Assembly (NCBI GenBank): GCA_947503365.1 | Contig: CANNDT010000167.1 | Location: forward strand, 1-5,534 | Reading direction: 5' to 3' | Length of the DNA stretch: 5,534 nucleotides | DNA from: CANNDT01 sp945876205 | GTDB taxonomy: Bacteria; Acidobacteriota; Vicinamibacteria; Vicinamibacterales; UBA2999 | Shown: one piece after another, positions 1 to 5,330 of the stretch | How positions within the stretch are numbered: position 1 is the stretch's first letter | Layout: each line of letters begins with the position of its first letter | Position numbers and translations under genes: made by a program | Notes under the pieces: generated by a model | The model's database searches: none | What the model was told of the DNA's origin: nothing | Seen by the model: only the letters and a program-made list of their open reading frames with translations

Positions 1-870
1 CGAGCCGTCTTTCGCGCTGCCCACCCGCAGTCCACGCTTGTAGTCGGGATTCCGGTTCGCATTCGATTCGGAGTCGGCGACGTAGATCGTGTCGTTGCGG
101 TCGATAAAGATGCCGCTCGGGCGTCCGAACTGACGCCACTCGGCCAGGAAGGTTCCCTCCTGATCGAAGATCTGGATGCGGCTGTTGCTGCGGTCGCCCA
201 CGAACAGGCGTCCCCTCGAGTCGAACGCCAGCGCGTGGGGCAGATCGAATTCTCCGGGGCCGGTGCCCTTCTTGCCCCAGGCCTTGATGAACTTCCCGTC
301 CTTGGAGAATTTGACGATCCTCGCGTTGACATGGCCGTCCGAGACGAAGACGTCCCCGTTGGGCGCGACCGCGACGTCGGTCGGCTGATCGAAGGTCTCC
401 GAGTCGGTACCTTTCACGCCGGCCTTGCCGAGCGTCATCAGCAGCTTTCCGTCCCTGCTGAATTTGAAGACCTGCTGGCCCTTTCCGTTCACGTCGCCGT
501 TGTCGGTCACCCAGACGTTGCCGTCCCGATCGACGTGGATGCCGTGCGGCGAAATCAACAGGCCGCTGCCAAAACTCCTGAGCAGCTTGCCCGAGGCATC
601 GAATTCCATGATCGGGTCTTCAGTGCGATCGGTACAGAGCGCGGCGCCGCACTTGTCCGCCGTCCACACGTGCCCCTGCCCATCGACGTCGACGGCGCTG
701 TTGTTGCCCCAGATGCGTCCGCTCGGAAGCTGGCCGAACTTCGCGCCTCCCTCATACGGATTGGGCTGAGAGTTGGGCGTCGGAGGGGTCTGACCCCAGC
801 CGGTGGCGACGCTCAGGATGACGACTGCGGACGCCAGGAATGCCCGGCGGTGAAAACGTGCGCTTGACAT
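1..870 (-). CDS. Exported NHL-repeat beta-propeller protein (peptidyl-alpha-hydroxyglycine alpha-amidating lyase-like), 3' end outside window
   Basis: The reading frame is open from ATG at 870 to the window edge (290 codons seen, no stop), so the C-terminus is missing. The start is fixed by a perfect AGGAGG (877-882 on the plus strand as CCTCCT) six bases upstream. Residues 1-27 form an export signal with RRAFL at 8-12, resembling a twin-arginine (Tat) motif, then a hydrophobic stretch ending near GWGQ. The rest has NHL/six-bladed-propeller repeats: PHGIHVDRDGNVWVTD (about 108-123), QPTDVAVAPNGDVFVSD (162-178), LPHALAFDSRGRLFVGD (210-226) and RPSGIFIDRNDTIYVAD (250-266). Each is followed by a strand of the type RIVKFSKDGK or RIQIFDQEG. 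C74 and C79 may form a disulfide. Bacterial proteins of this type are often labelled amidating lyases, but no catalytic residue can be assigned here, so the enzyme name is only a family label. It is transcribed divergently from the gene at 908 and probably acts outside the cytoplasm. Confidence 0.9.
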   Translation of the reverse strand, partial: MSSARFHRRAFLASAVVILSVATGWGQTPPTPNSQPNPYEGGAKFGQLPSGRIWGNNSAVDVDGQGHVWTADKCGAALCTDRTEDPIMEFDASGKLLRSFGSGLLISPHGIHVDRDGNVWVTDNGDVNGKGQQVFKFSRDGKLLMTLGKAGVKGTDSETFDQPTDVAVAPNGDVFVSDGHVNARIVKFSKDGKFIKAWGKKGTGPGEFDLPHALAFDSRGRLFVGDRSNSRIQIFDQEGTFLAEWRQFGRPSGIFIDRNDTIYVADSESNANRNPDYKRGLRVGSAKDGS

Positions 871-876
871 CAATTG

Positions 877-882
877 CCTCCT
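877..882 (-). promoter_or_regulatory. Shine-Dalgarno site of the NHL-repeat gene
   Basis: CCTCCT on the plus strand reads AGGAGG on the minus strand, six bases before ATG 870. It is a perfect anti-16S match and decides the start. The gene diverging from it has no comparable site. Confidence 0.85.
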
Positions 883-891
883 GACATCGGT

Positions 892-900
892 GTAGACTAC
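892..900. promoter_or_regulatory. Candidate shared -10 region of a divergent promoter pair
   Basis: GTAGACTAC is a palindrome around its central A. On the plus strand it gives TAGACT (893-898), 9 bases before ATG 908. On the minus strand it gives TAGTCT (899-894), placing a transcription start near 887, just upstream of the AGGAGG of the left gene. Both match TATAAT at four of six positions. No good -35 box sits 16-18 bases away on either strand, so this is tentative. Confidence 0.3.
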
Positions 901-907
901 GCGCACT

Positions 908-1672
908 ATGCCCCATCGCGCCCTTCTTTTCACCTGCATCCTGCTCGGGGCGGCCGTCACCGCCGGTGCCCAGGCGCAGGGAGATTCCAGGGTTCCGGAT
1001 CTGTCAGGCAACTGGCTTGGCCGCCCACCGTTCATGAGCATCAGCACCACGGATCCCGGCGGGCAAAAGCGCGGCAACGAAGATGACATCTCTTATACGC
1101 CGGCCGGCCGGGCGAGACTGTTGGCGGAGGTCCCGCCGACGGGCCCCTTCGGTCAGCCCGACAAGATGACGGATCCCTGGGTCAAGTACTGCGAGTCCAA
1201 CGGGCCAGTGCGCATCTACGCGCATCCCGGCCGGACCTCCTTCGTGCAGCTCCCTGACAGAGTACTGATCCTGCACGAAGTCATGCAGCAGTTCCGCATC
1301 GTCCGGTTGAACGGCACGCACCCGCCGCTCGACGACCTCGACCCGACCTACTGGGGCGATGCGATTGGCCATTATGAGAACGGCGACACGCTGGTCGTCG
1401 ACATCGTCGGCCTCAACGGACGCACCTGGCTCACGCAGTCCGGGCACCCGACCTCCGAGAAGATGCACATCATCGAACGCTACACGCGGGTCAACGCGGA
1501 CCGGCTCGACTACGAAGTCCTGCTCGACGACCCGGTGAACTACACCAAGCCGATCTCGGTGAAGCGATCGTTCGCGCGCTCGAACCTTCCCTTCATGCAG
1601 AGCCCCTGGAACTGCTCGGTGCGCGACAACTCGACGTACACCGAGATCTTGCTGGAGAGCGCCGGTAAATGA
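908..1672 (+). CDS. Secreted protein of the PDLSGxW type, function unknown (paralogue of 4355-5218)
   Basis: A 254-residue protein with a signal peptide (1-24, ending AGAQAQG). The mature part opens with PDLSGNW (30-36), followed by TTDPGG (47-52), PPTGP (76-80), KYCE (93-96), ILHEV (121-125), YWGDAIGHYENGDTLVVD (148-165), GHP (179-181), EKMHIIERY (184-192), DDP (207-209) and NCSVRDN (235-241). The same blocks in the same order occur in the gene at 4355-5218. The only two cysteines of the mature protein, C95 and C236, are conserved between the two, suggesting a disulfide. Families with this signature are common and uncharacterised in Acidobacteriota; I know no assigned activity. ATG 908 is the only sensible start, because an in-frame TAG lies at 893-895 and no other start codon intervenes. 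No Shine-Dalgarno sequence precedes it. It heads an operon, and its stop overlaps the next start as ATGA. Confidence 0.9.
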   Translation: MPHRALLFTCILLGAAVTAGAQAQGDSRVPDLSGNWLGRPPFMSISTTDPGGQKRGNEDDISYTPAGRARLLAEVPPTGPFGQPDKMTDPWVKYCESNGPVRIYAHPGRTSFVQLPDRVLILHEVMQQFRIVRLNGTHPPLDDLDPTYWGDAIGHYENGDTLVVDIVGLNGRTWLTQSGHPTSEKMHIIERYTRVNADRLDYEVLLDDPVNYTKPISVKRSFARSNLPFMQSPWNCSVRDNSTYTEILLESAGK

Positions 1673-2214
1673 ATTCACGAACCCTCTTCCCCGCTGCCGC
1701 CGTGATGCTGGCGCTCTTCCTCGCCTGGAGACCGGCTGTCGCCCAGCCGCAGGCCCCGAGCGCGCCAAAGCAGTTCGTCGACAACGGCAACGACACGCTC
1801 ACCGACGCCCAGACCGGGCTGATGTGGGAGAAGAAGACGACGGCGGTCGGCAGCGGGCCGAATCTCCGCGACCCTCGCGACGTCGATAACACCTACACCT
1901 GGGACCAGGCGATGGGTGACTGGATCGATCAGATGAACGGCCGGCTGATCGCCAACGCCGGCGACGGCGGGTTTGCGGGATATACCGACTGGCGTGTGCC
2001 GACGCTCGCGGAGCTGCAGTCAATCGTGGAAACCAACCCCACGCGGGTGAGTGCGATGTTCGGTGGCAACGCCGCGGGGCCCTACTGGTCGTCATCTCGC
2101 CGTGCACTGGGACCCGCCATCCCTTGGTACGTCATCTTCGGCAGTGACATTCCGCTGAACGTCGGTCAGCCGTTCTCCTTCCACGTCCGCGCAGTACGAG
2201 GTGTCCGTCGATGA
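1669..2214 (+). CDS. Exported Lcl C-terminal domain (DUF1566) protein
   Basis: A 181-residue protein with a signal peptide (about 1-25, ending AVAQ) and then a single Lcl_C/DUF1566 domain filling the rest. Diagnostic blocks are FVDNGNDTLTDAQTGLMWEKK near the N-terminus, TWDQAM, GGFAGYTDWRVPTLAELQSIVE in the middle, PYWSSS, and the terminal FHVRAVRGVRR. The family occurs in bacterial surface and secreted proteins, including the Legionella collagen-like adhesin that gives it its name. A binding or structural role is likelier than catalysis, but no ligand can be inferred. The ATG overlaps the stop of the preceding gene (ATGA, 1669-1672). GGAGAG at 1654-1659, nine bases upstream, is a good ribosome site. 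The gene ends in another ATGA overlap with the next one, so translation of the three is probably coupled. Confidence 0.9.
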   Translation: MNSRTLFPAAAVMLALFLAWRPAVAQPQAPSAPKQFVDNGNDTLTDAQTGLMWEKKTTAVGSGPNLRDPRDVDNTYTWDQAMGDWIDQMNGRLIANAGDGGFAGYTDWRVPTLAELQSIVETNPTRVSAMFGGNAAGPYWSSSRRALGPAIPWYVIFGSDIPLNVGQPFSFHVRAVRGVRR

Positions 2215-2795
2215 GATATCTACTGGTCTCTCTCTTCGCCCTGACGTTGGTCGCCGCCACGGTGTTTGCGCAGGCCCCGGCACCGGCGCCCGCGCAGGGG
2301 GCGGCCCCTGCGGGGGGAGGGCGCGGGGCACCGCCTCCGCCGGCACGGCAGCCCGGCCACGGAACCGGGAAGCTCGTCATCTGGGGTGATACGGCGCTCT
2401 TCGACGGCCGGCTCAACCCGGAGAACTGCCTGCTCATGAGCCGCTTCAAGCGCGGCATGCGCCTCGGGTTCCGCATGACGGCGATCGATGGTGGCACCGG
2501 TGAAACAGAAAACACCGCGGTGATCACCGGACACCTGACCTACAACAGCAAGACCAAGGGCAAGCTGACGGTCGACATCCCGATGCGGTGGCGAGGCGGC
2601 GCGGGCCCGAATGCCCCGGCCCCGGTTGGTTACTTGCGCGTGCCGCTGGAACTCTGGACCGGCTTCTGGGTCGTGCCGGAGGACGCGGAGACCGGGATGA
2701 TCTCCTACACGATGACGGCGACGGACAGCTTCGGCCGGACGGCTTCGTTCAGGATCTTCCCGGACGTCGGCTCGCAAACCTACATCGTCGACTGA
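2211..2795 (+). CDS. Small exported protein with Ala/Pro/Gly-rich linker, function unknown
   Basis: A 194-residue protein with a clear signal peptide (1-20, ...VAATVFAQ). A low-complexity region follows (about 21-50: APAPAPAQ, then Gly-rich and poly-Pro), probably a flexible spacer. The C-terminal part (about 51-194) looks beta-rich, with segments such as TGKLVIWGD, NTAVITGHLTY, GKLTVDIPMRW, LRVPLELWTGFWVVPED, TGMISYTMTATDSFGR and TASFRIFPDV. The stretch with PEDAETG and TMTATDSFGR resembles an Ig-like or cadherin-like fold, but I do not recognise a named family. There is one cysteine in the mature part (ENCLL). ATG overlaps the upstream stop (2211-2214). GAGGTG at 2198-2203, seven bases before it, is the ribosome site. 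It belongs to the same operon as its neighbours and is probably periplasmic or surface-exposed. Confidence 0.85.
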   Translation: MRYLLVSLFALTLVAATVFAQAPAPAPAQGAAPAGGGRGAPPPPARQPGHGTGKLVIWGDTALFDGRLNPENCLLMSRFKRGMRLGFRMTAIDGGTGETENTAVITGHLTYNSKTKGKLTVDIPMRWRGGAGPNAPAPVGYLRVPLELWTGFWVVPEDAETGMISYTMTATDSFGRTASFRIFPDVGSQTYIVD

Positions 2796-2799
2796 GGTG
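2794..2799 (+). promoter_or_regulatory. Shine-Dalgarno site deciding the lipoprotein start
   Basis: GAGGTG overlaps the TGA stop (2793-2795) of the upstream gene and lies nine bases before GTG 2809. The other in-frame GTG, at 2797, falls inside this site and has no ribosome site of its own. The same hexamer precedes the gene at 2211. Confidence 0.7.
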
Positions 2800-2808
2800 G
2801 GTGCACCA

Positions 2809-4293
2809 GTGCGACGCTGGCGCGCATCCCTTCGTCTTCTCGCGATCACGCTCGCGTCCGCGGCGCTCGCTGCCTGTTCGGGCGGCGTCGCGGCCCCTTC
2901 CGAGTCGACGGTCGCCGTCGCCGAAGCATCGCCTGCTCCATCGCCCGCTTCTCCTCCCGTCACGCTGACGTTCGTCAACGATCGCCCCATCGTCGGCGCC
3001 GAGGTACGGGTTACGGCCGACCGCTTGCCGGCTGGCAAGACGGTCGAGTTGATCTGGGAGACGGTGACCGGCGGATGGGTGATCGAGGGCTACTACAGCT
3101 TCAAGGGCAAGAAGTACGAAGCCGCGAAGACGTCCCTCGGCACGTTCCCTGTCGACGCCAATGGCCGGCTCGACGCGCGCTTCGCGATTCCTGAAGACTA
3201 CGGCGGCATGCACGAAGTGCTTGCGGTCATCGACGGCAAGACGGTCGCGCAGAAGGGCCTCGAGGTCACACAGAGCTTCGAGATGACCCCGGCCTCGGGT
3301 CCGGTCGGCACGCCGATCGAGCTCAAGGTCACCGGGATCGGCTACCGCCTCATGGACAGCGTGTGGGTGGTGAACTGGGACAACAGCCTGGTGGGTTTCG
3401 TGTCGGCCGCGTCCTCGAAGGGCTCGGCCGTGGCGCGGCTTCGAGCGTCTGGACCGTCGGGCGCCCACATCGTGAATGTGCTGACGGGATATCAGGGCCA
3501 GGGATACCTGAATCACGAGCAGGCGCCCAACGCCTACCTCCCGCGCCCGACCTTCACGTTCCGCACGACTCCAGGCCGGCCAGCGTCAACCGACGCCTAC
3601 GCCGAGCCGTATCAGAAGCAACCAGTGCCGAAGACCGAAGTACTCGCGGCCAACGCGAGCGCAGCGCTCAGTCCTACTCAGGGTCCCGTGGGAACGCGCG
3701 CGATGCTGCGCGGCGAGGGATTCACCGCGGGCGCGCGCGTGGACATCGTCTGGCAGACGGCGGTCGGCAGTCGCGTCTCGGGTGAGGGATACGGCCCGAG
3801 CGAGCGATCGCTGGGCACGCTCACGGTCGGCCGTGACGGCCGCATCGACTCGCCCATCGAAATACCGGACGATCTCGGTGGCCTGCACGCCATTGATCTG
3901 CGCGGCGGCGACGCACTGCTCGCGCGCGTCTATTTTGTGACCGAGACGAGCATCGTGAGCATTTCGTCGACCTCGGGTCCCGTCGGCACGCCGGTGACGA
4001 TTCACCTGAAGGGCGTCGGCTGGACCGAGTACGACAACCTGTATGCGGCGACCTACGACAACACGTACATGGGTTACGTCTGCGGGTTCAATTCGGCGGG
4101 CGACGTCGTGATCAACTTCAAGGCGACCGGCACCCCGGGGATGCACATCATCGACCTGTATCCCGGCATCTACCAGGGACCGGCCACCGAGCCGCAGTTG
4201 CTCTACCTCAAGCCGCAGCTCACCTATGCCGAGGACCATCCCGGCAACAAGATCCCCGCGCTCAGATTCATGTACGAGATCACGAATCGATGA
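2809..4293 (+). CDS. Lipoprotein with four Ig/IPT-like modules in an A-B-A-B tandem duplication
   Basis: GTG 2809 gives 494 residues; it is preferred over GTG 2797 because GAGGTG lies nine bases upstream. The N-terminus RRWRASLRLL...ALAAC is a textbook lipoprotein signal with lipid-attachment C23, followed by a Ser/Ala/Pro-rich tether (about 24-52). The remainder is two copies of a two-module unit. A1 (about 53-155) and A2 (about 287-378) share IWETVTGG / VWQTAVGS, SLGTFPVDANGRLD / SLGTLTVGRDGRID and IPEDYGGMH / IPDDLGGLH. B1 (about 158-252) and B2 (about 382-475) share ASGPVGTP / TSGPVGTP, NWDNSLVGFV / TYDNTYMGYV and GAHIVNVLTGYQG / GMHIIDLYPGIYQG. The GPVGT motif with a following G[IV]G[YW] or GEGF recalls IPT/TIG Ig-like domains. 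A structural or binding role at the outer membrane or periplasm is likely; no catalytic motif is visible. It is the last gene of the operon, 13 bases after the preceding stop by this start. Confidence 0.88.
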   Translation: MRRWRASLRLLAITLASAALAACSGGVAAPSESTVAVAEASPAPSPASPPVTLTFVNDRPIVGAEVRVTADRLPAGKTVELIWETVTGGWVIEGYYSFKGKKYEAAKTSLGTFPVDANGRLDARFAIPEDYGGMHEVLAVIDGKTVAQKGLEVTQSFEMTPASGPVGTPIELKVTGIGYRLMDSVWVVNWDNSLVGFVSAASSKGSAVARLRASGPSGAHIVNVLTGYQGQGYLNHEQAPNAYLPRPTFTFRTTPGRPASTDAYAEPYQKQPVPKTEVLAANASAALSPTQGPVGTRAMLRGEGFTAGARVDIVWQTAVGSRVSGEGYGPSERSLGTLTVGRDGRIDSPIEIPDDLGGLHAIDLRGGDALLARVYFVTETSIVSISSTSGPVGTPVTIHLKGVGWTEYDNLYAATYDNTYMGYVCGFNSAGDVVINFKATGTPGMHIIDLYPGIYQGPATEPQLLYLKPQLTYAEDHPGNKIPALRFMYEITNR

Positions 4294-4324
4294 CAACGGC
4301 GCCTCGGCCGACGACACAACCGTT

Positions 4325-4358
4325 GTAGCGCGTGGCCTTCAGGCCACGCGACCGCTAC
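4325..4358. repeat. GTAG-flanked palindrome (REP-like element, possible terminator) between convergent genes
   Basis: A perfect 10-base inverted repeat, CGCGTGGCCT (4329-4338) and AGGCCACGCG (4341-4350), is separated only by TC, so the real loop is probably TTCA. It is flanked by GTAG (4325-4328) and CTAC (4355-4358), so both strands begin with GTAG. A 5' GTAG next to a GC palindrome is the hallmark of REP elements mobilised by RAYT (REP-associated tyrosine) transposases. No RAYT gene is in the window. It lies between two convergent genes, and CTAC includes the stop codon (4355-4357) of the minus-strand gene. It could end transcription from both sides, but no T-run follows on either strand, so intrinsic termination is uncertain. 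Confidence 0.65.
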
Positions 4359-5218
4359 TTCCCGAAGGTCGTTGTCCCACCGGCGTTGCCAGGCGCGAAC
4401 GTCTTTTCGTAGTGCGCGTTGTTATCACGGACCGAGCACACCCACATGTAGCGCATGAAGCCGGTCGTGGACTTCACGAAGTTCCGGTGGCCGGGCCAGG
4501 GGGCCGCGTAGGCGCCGGGGTCGTCGACCGTGATGTCGTACTCGAGGGTGTCGGGCCCCGTCTTCTTGAAGCGCTCGATCGTGTGCAGCTTCTCGGTATG
4601 CGGATGACCGACCTGGTCGAGCCATGACCGGTCGTTATAGCCGATCGTATCGACCACCAGCGTGTCGCCGTTCTCATACCAGCCGATCGAATGTCCCCAG
4701 GGCTGGGGATCCGGGTCCTCAGGATGAGCGGCGTTCATCCAGACGACGCGGAAGACGGGCCCCATCTCGTGAAGGATGTAGACCGCTTCGGGCGTCTGCA
4801 CGTAGCGGCTCTTGATGGGATGCATGTAGATGCGGCCGACGCCGTGCGGCTCGCAGTAGTGCATCTGCGGATCGGTGGTGAGCTCGTACTGCGCGTCGGG
4901 GCCGGTCGGCGGAATCGCCGCCATGGTCGTCTGCAGCCCCCAGGGCAGGTACTTGATGTCGGGTTCCTTGCCGCGCATCCGTCCACCCGGATCGGCGGCG
5001 CTGAGGCTCTGTCCGAAGCCTCCCGCACCTGCAGCCCAGTCGCCAGACAGGTCCGGCACCGCGGACGGCTTGAGGTTGGTCGGACGGGTCGCCGGCAGGT
5101 AGTTCTTCAGGTCGGACACGTCGGGCGGAGAAAGGGGCGCGGCGGCCTGGGCAGCGGCCATCGCCGGCAACGCGCATATCGCAATCAGGGCAAGAAAGGA
5201 TTCGAATCGGGTAGGCAT
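4355..5218 (-). CDS. Secreted protein of the PDLSGxW type, function unknown (paralogue of 908-1672)
   Basis: A 287-residue protein starting at ATG 5218. An upstream in-frame GTG (5296) is rejected because the signal peptide (1-24, MPTRFESFLALIAIC...AAAQ) begins at the ATG and a good promoter lies in between. The mature part has an extra segment (about 25-54) absent from the paralogue. It then has PDLSGDW (55-61), AADPGG (74-79), PPTGP (103-107), HYCEP (120-124), ILHEM (148-152), WGHSIGWYENGDTLVVD (174-190), GHP (204-206), EKLHTIERF (209-217), VDDP (231-234) and VCSVRDN (260-266). C122 and C261 are the only mature cysteines and match those of the paralogue. Over the 44-residue WG...ERF block, 29 positions are identical. 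The function is unknown. It is transcribed divergently from the TonB receptor gene and convergently with the lipoprotein gene. Confidence 0.9.
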   Translation of the reverse strand: MPTRFESFLALIAICALPAMAAAQAAAPLSPPDVSDLKNYLPATRPTNLKPSAVPDLSGDWAAGAGGFGQSLSAADPGGRMRGKEPDIKYLPWGLQTTMAAIPPTGPDAQYELTTDPQMHYCEPHGVGRIYMHPIKSRYVQTPEAVYILHEMGPVFRVVWMNAAHPEDPDPQPWGHSIGWYENGDTLVVDTIGYNDRSWLDQVGHPHTEKLHTIERFKKTGPDTLEYDITVDDPGAYAAPWPGHRNFVKSTTGFMRYMWVCSVRDNNAHYEKTFAPGNAGGTTTFGK

Positions 5219-5225
5219 GGCCGCT

Positions 5226-5254
5226 CTTATCGTCGATTGACCAGCGAAAGTCAA
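5226..5254 (-). promoter_or_regulatory. Predicted sigma70-type promoter of the PDLSGxW gene 4355-5218
   Basis: On the minus strand, TTGACT (5254-5249) is followed after exactly 17 bases by GATAAG (5231-5226), matching the -35 and -10 consensus at five and four of six positions. The -10 ends 7 bases before ATG 5218, so transcription would start at or next to the start codon. Only a weak GAG (5226-5224) could act as a Shine-Dalgarno, so a leaderless message is likely if this promoter is real. Confidence 0.5.
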
Positions 5255-5262
5255 GGCCTCCC

Positions 5263-5291
5263 TTGACACTCTTTGGCCCTCAGTGTACGGT
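5263..5291 (+). promoter_or_regulatory. Predicted sigma70-type promoter of the TonB receptor gene
   Basis: A perfect TTGACA (5263-5268) is followed after 17 bases by TACGGT (5286-5291), a three-of-six -10. Transcription would start near 5298, leaving a leader of about 33 bases that contains AGGAGA at 5315-5320. The -35 lies back to back with that of the divergent gene. Confidence 0.5.
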
Positions 5292-5330
5292 CCCACAACC
5301 TTCCGCTACCAACCAGGAGAACAACGTTCT

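Noticed and set aside
235..867. Plus-strand open frame of 210 codons opposite the NHL-repeat gene
   Set aside because: It is antisense to a frame with clear NHL repeats, a signal peptide and a perfect ribosome site. Its own sequence is Arg/Val/Asp-rich with no recognisable domain, as expected for the reverse of GC-rich coding DNA.
864..898. TTGACA (864-869) as -35 for the operon promoter with TAGACT (893-898)
   Set aside because: The spacer would be 23 bases, too long for a sigma70-type promoter, and at 17 bases the sequence (TCGGTG) is not a -10.
1004..1768. Minus-strand open frame of 254 codons across the first two operon genes
   Set aside because: It is Arg/Val/Asp-rich without motifs or a signal, and spans the junction of two well-supported genes on the other strand.
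2797..2808. GTG 2797 as lipoprotein start
   Set aside because: It lies within the GAGGTG ribosome site, has no site of its own, and adds four residues before the positive N-region of the signal.
2220..3038. Minus-strand open frame of 272 codons opposite the small exported protein and the lipoprotein start
   Set aside because: It is low-complexity Arg/Ala-rich shadow coding of a high-GC region; the plus strand has signal peptides, ribosome sites and ATGA coupling.
2749..3516. Minus-strand open frame of 255 codons inside the lipoprotein gene
   Set aside because: The plus-strand frame shows internal repeats preserved at protein level, proving it is the coding one; the antisense frame has no motif.
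3586..4317. Minus-strand open frame of 243 codons opposite the second half of the lipoprotein
   Set aside because: It covers the A2 and B2 modules on the plus strand and has the usual shadow composition and no start signals.
4293..4326. Inverted repeat ACAACGG / CCGTTGT flanking a 20-base loop right after the lipoprotein stop
   Set aside because: A seven-base stem with a long loop and no T-run is weak, overlaps the start of the REP-like element, and could be chance; not called as a terminator.
4691..5266. Plus-strand open frame of 191 codons opposite the second PDLSGxW gene
   Set aside because: The minus strand is fixed as coding by extensive similarity to the paralogue at 908-1672.
5219..5296. 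Longer N-terminus for the second PDLSGxW gene from GTG 5296
   Set aside because: It would add 26 residues before a normal signal peptide and would run through both divergent promoters.
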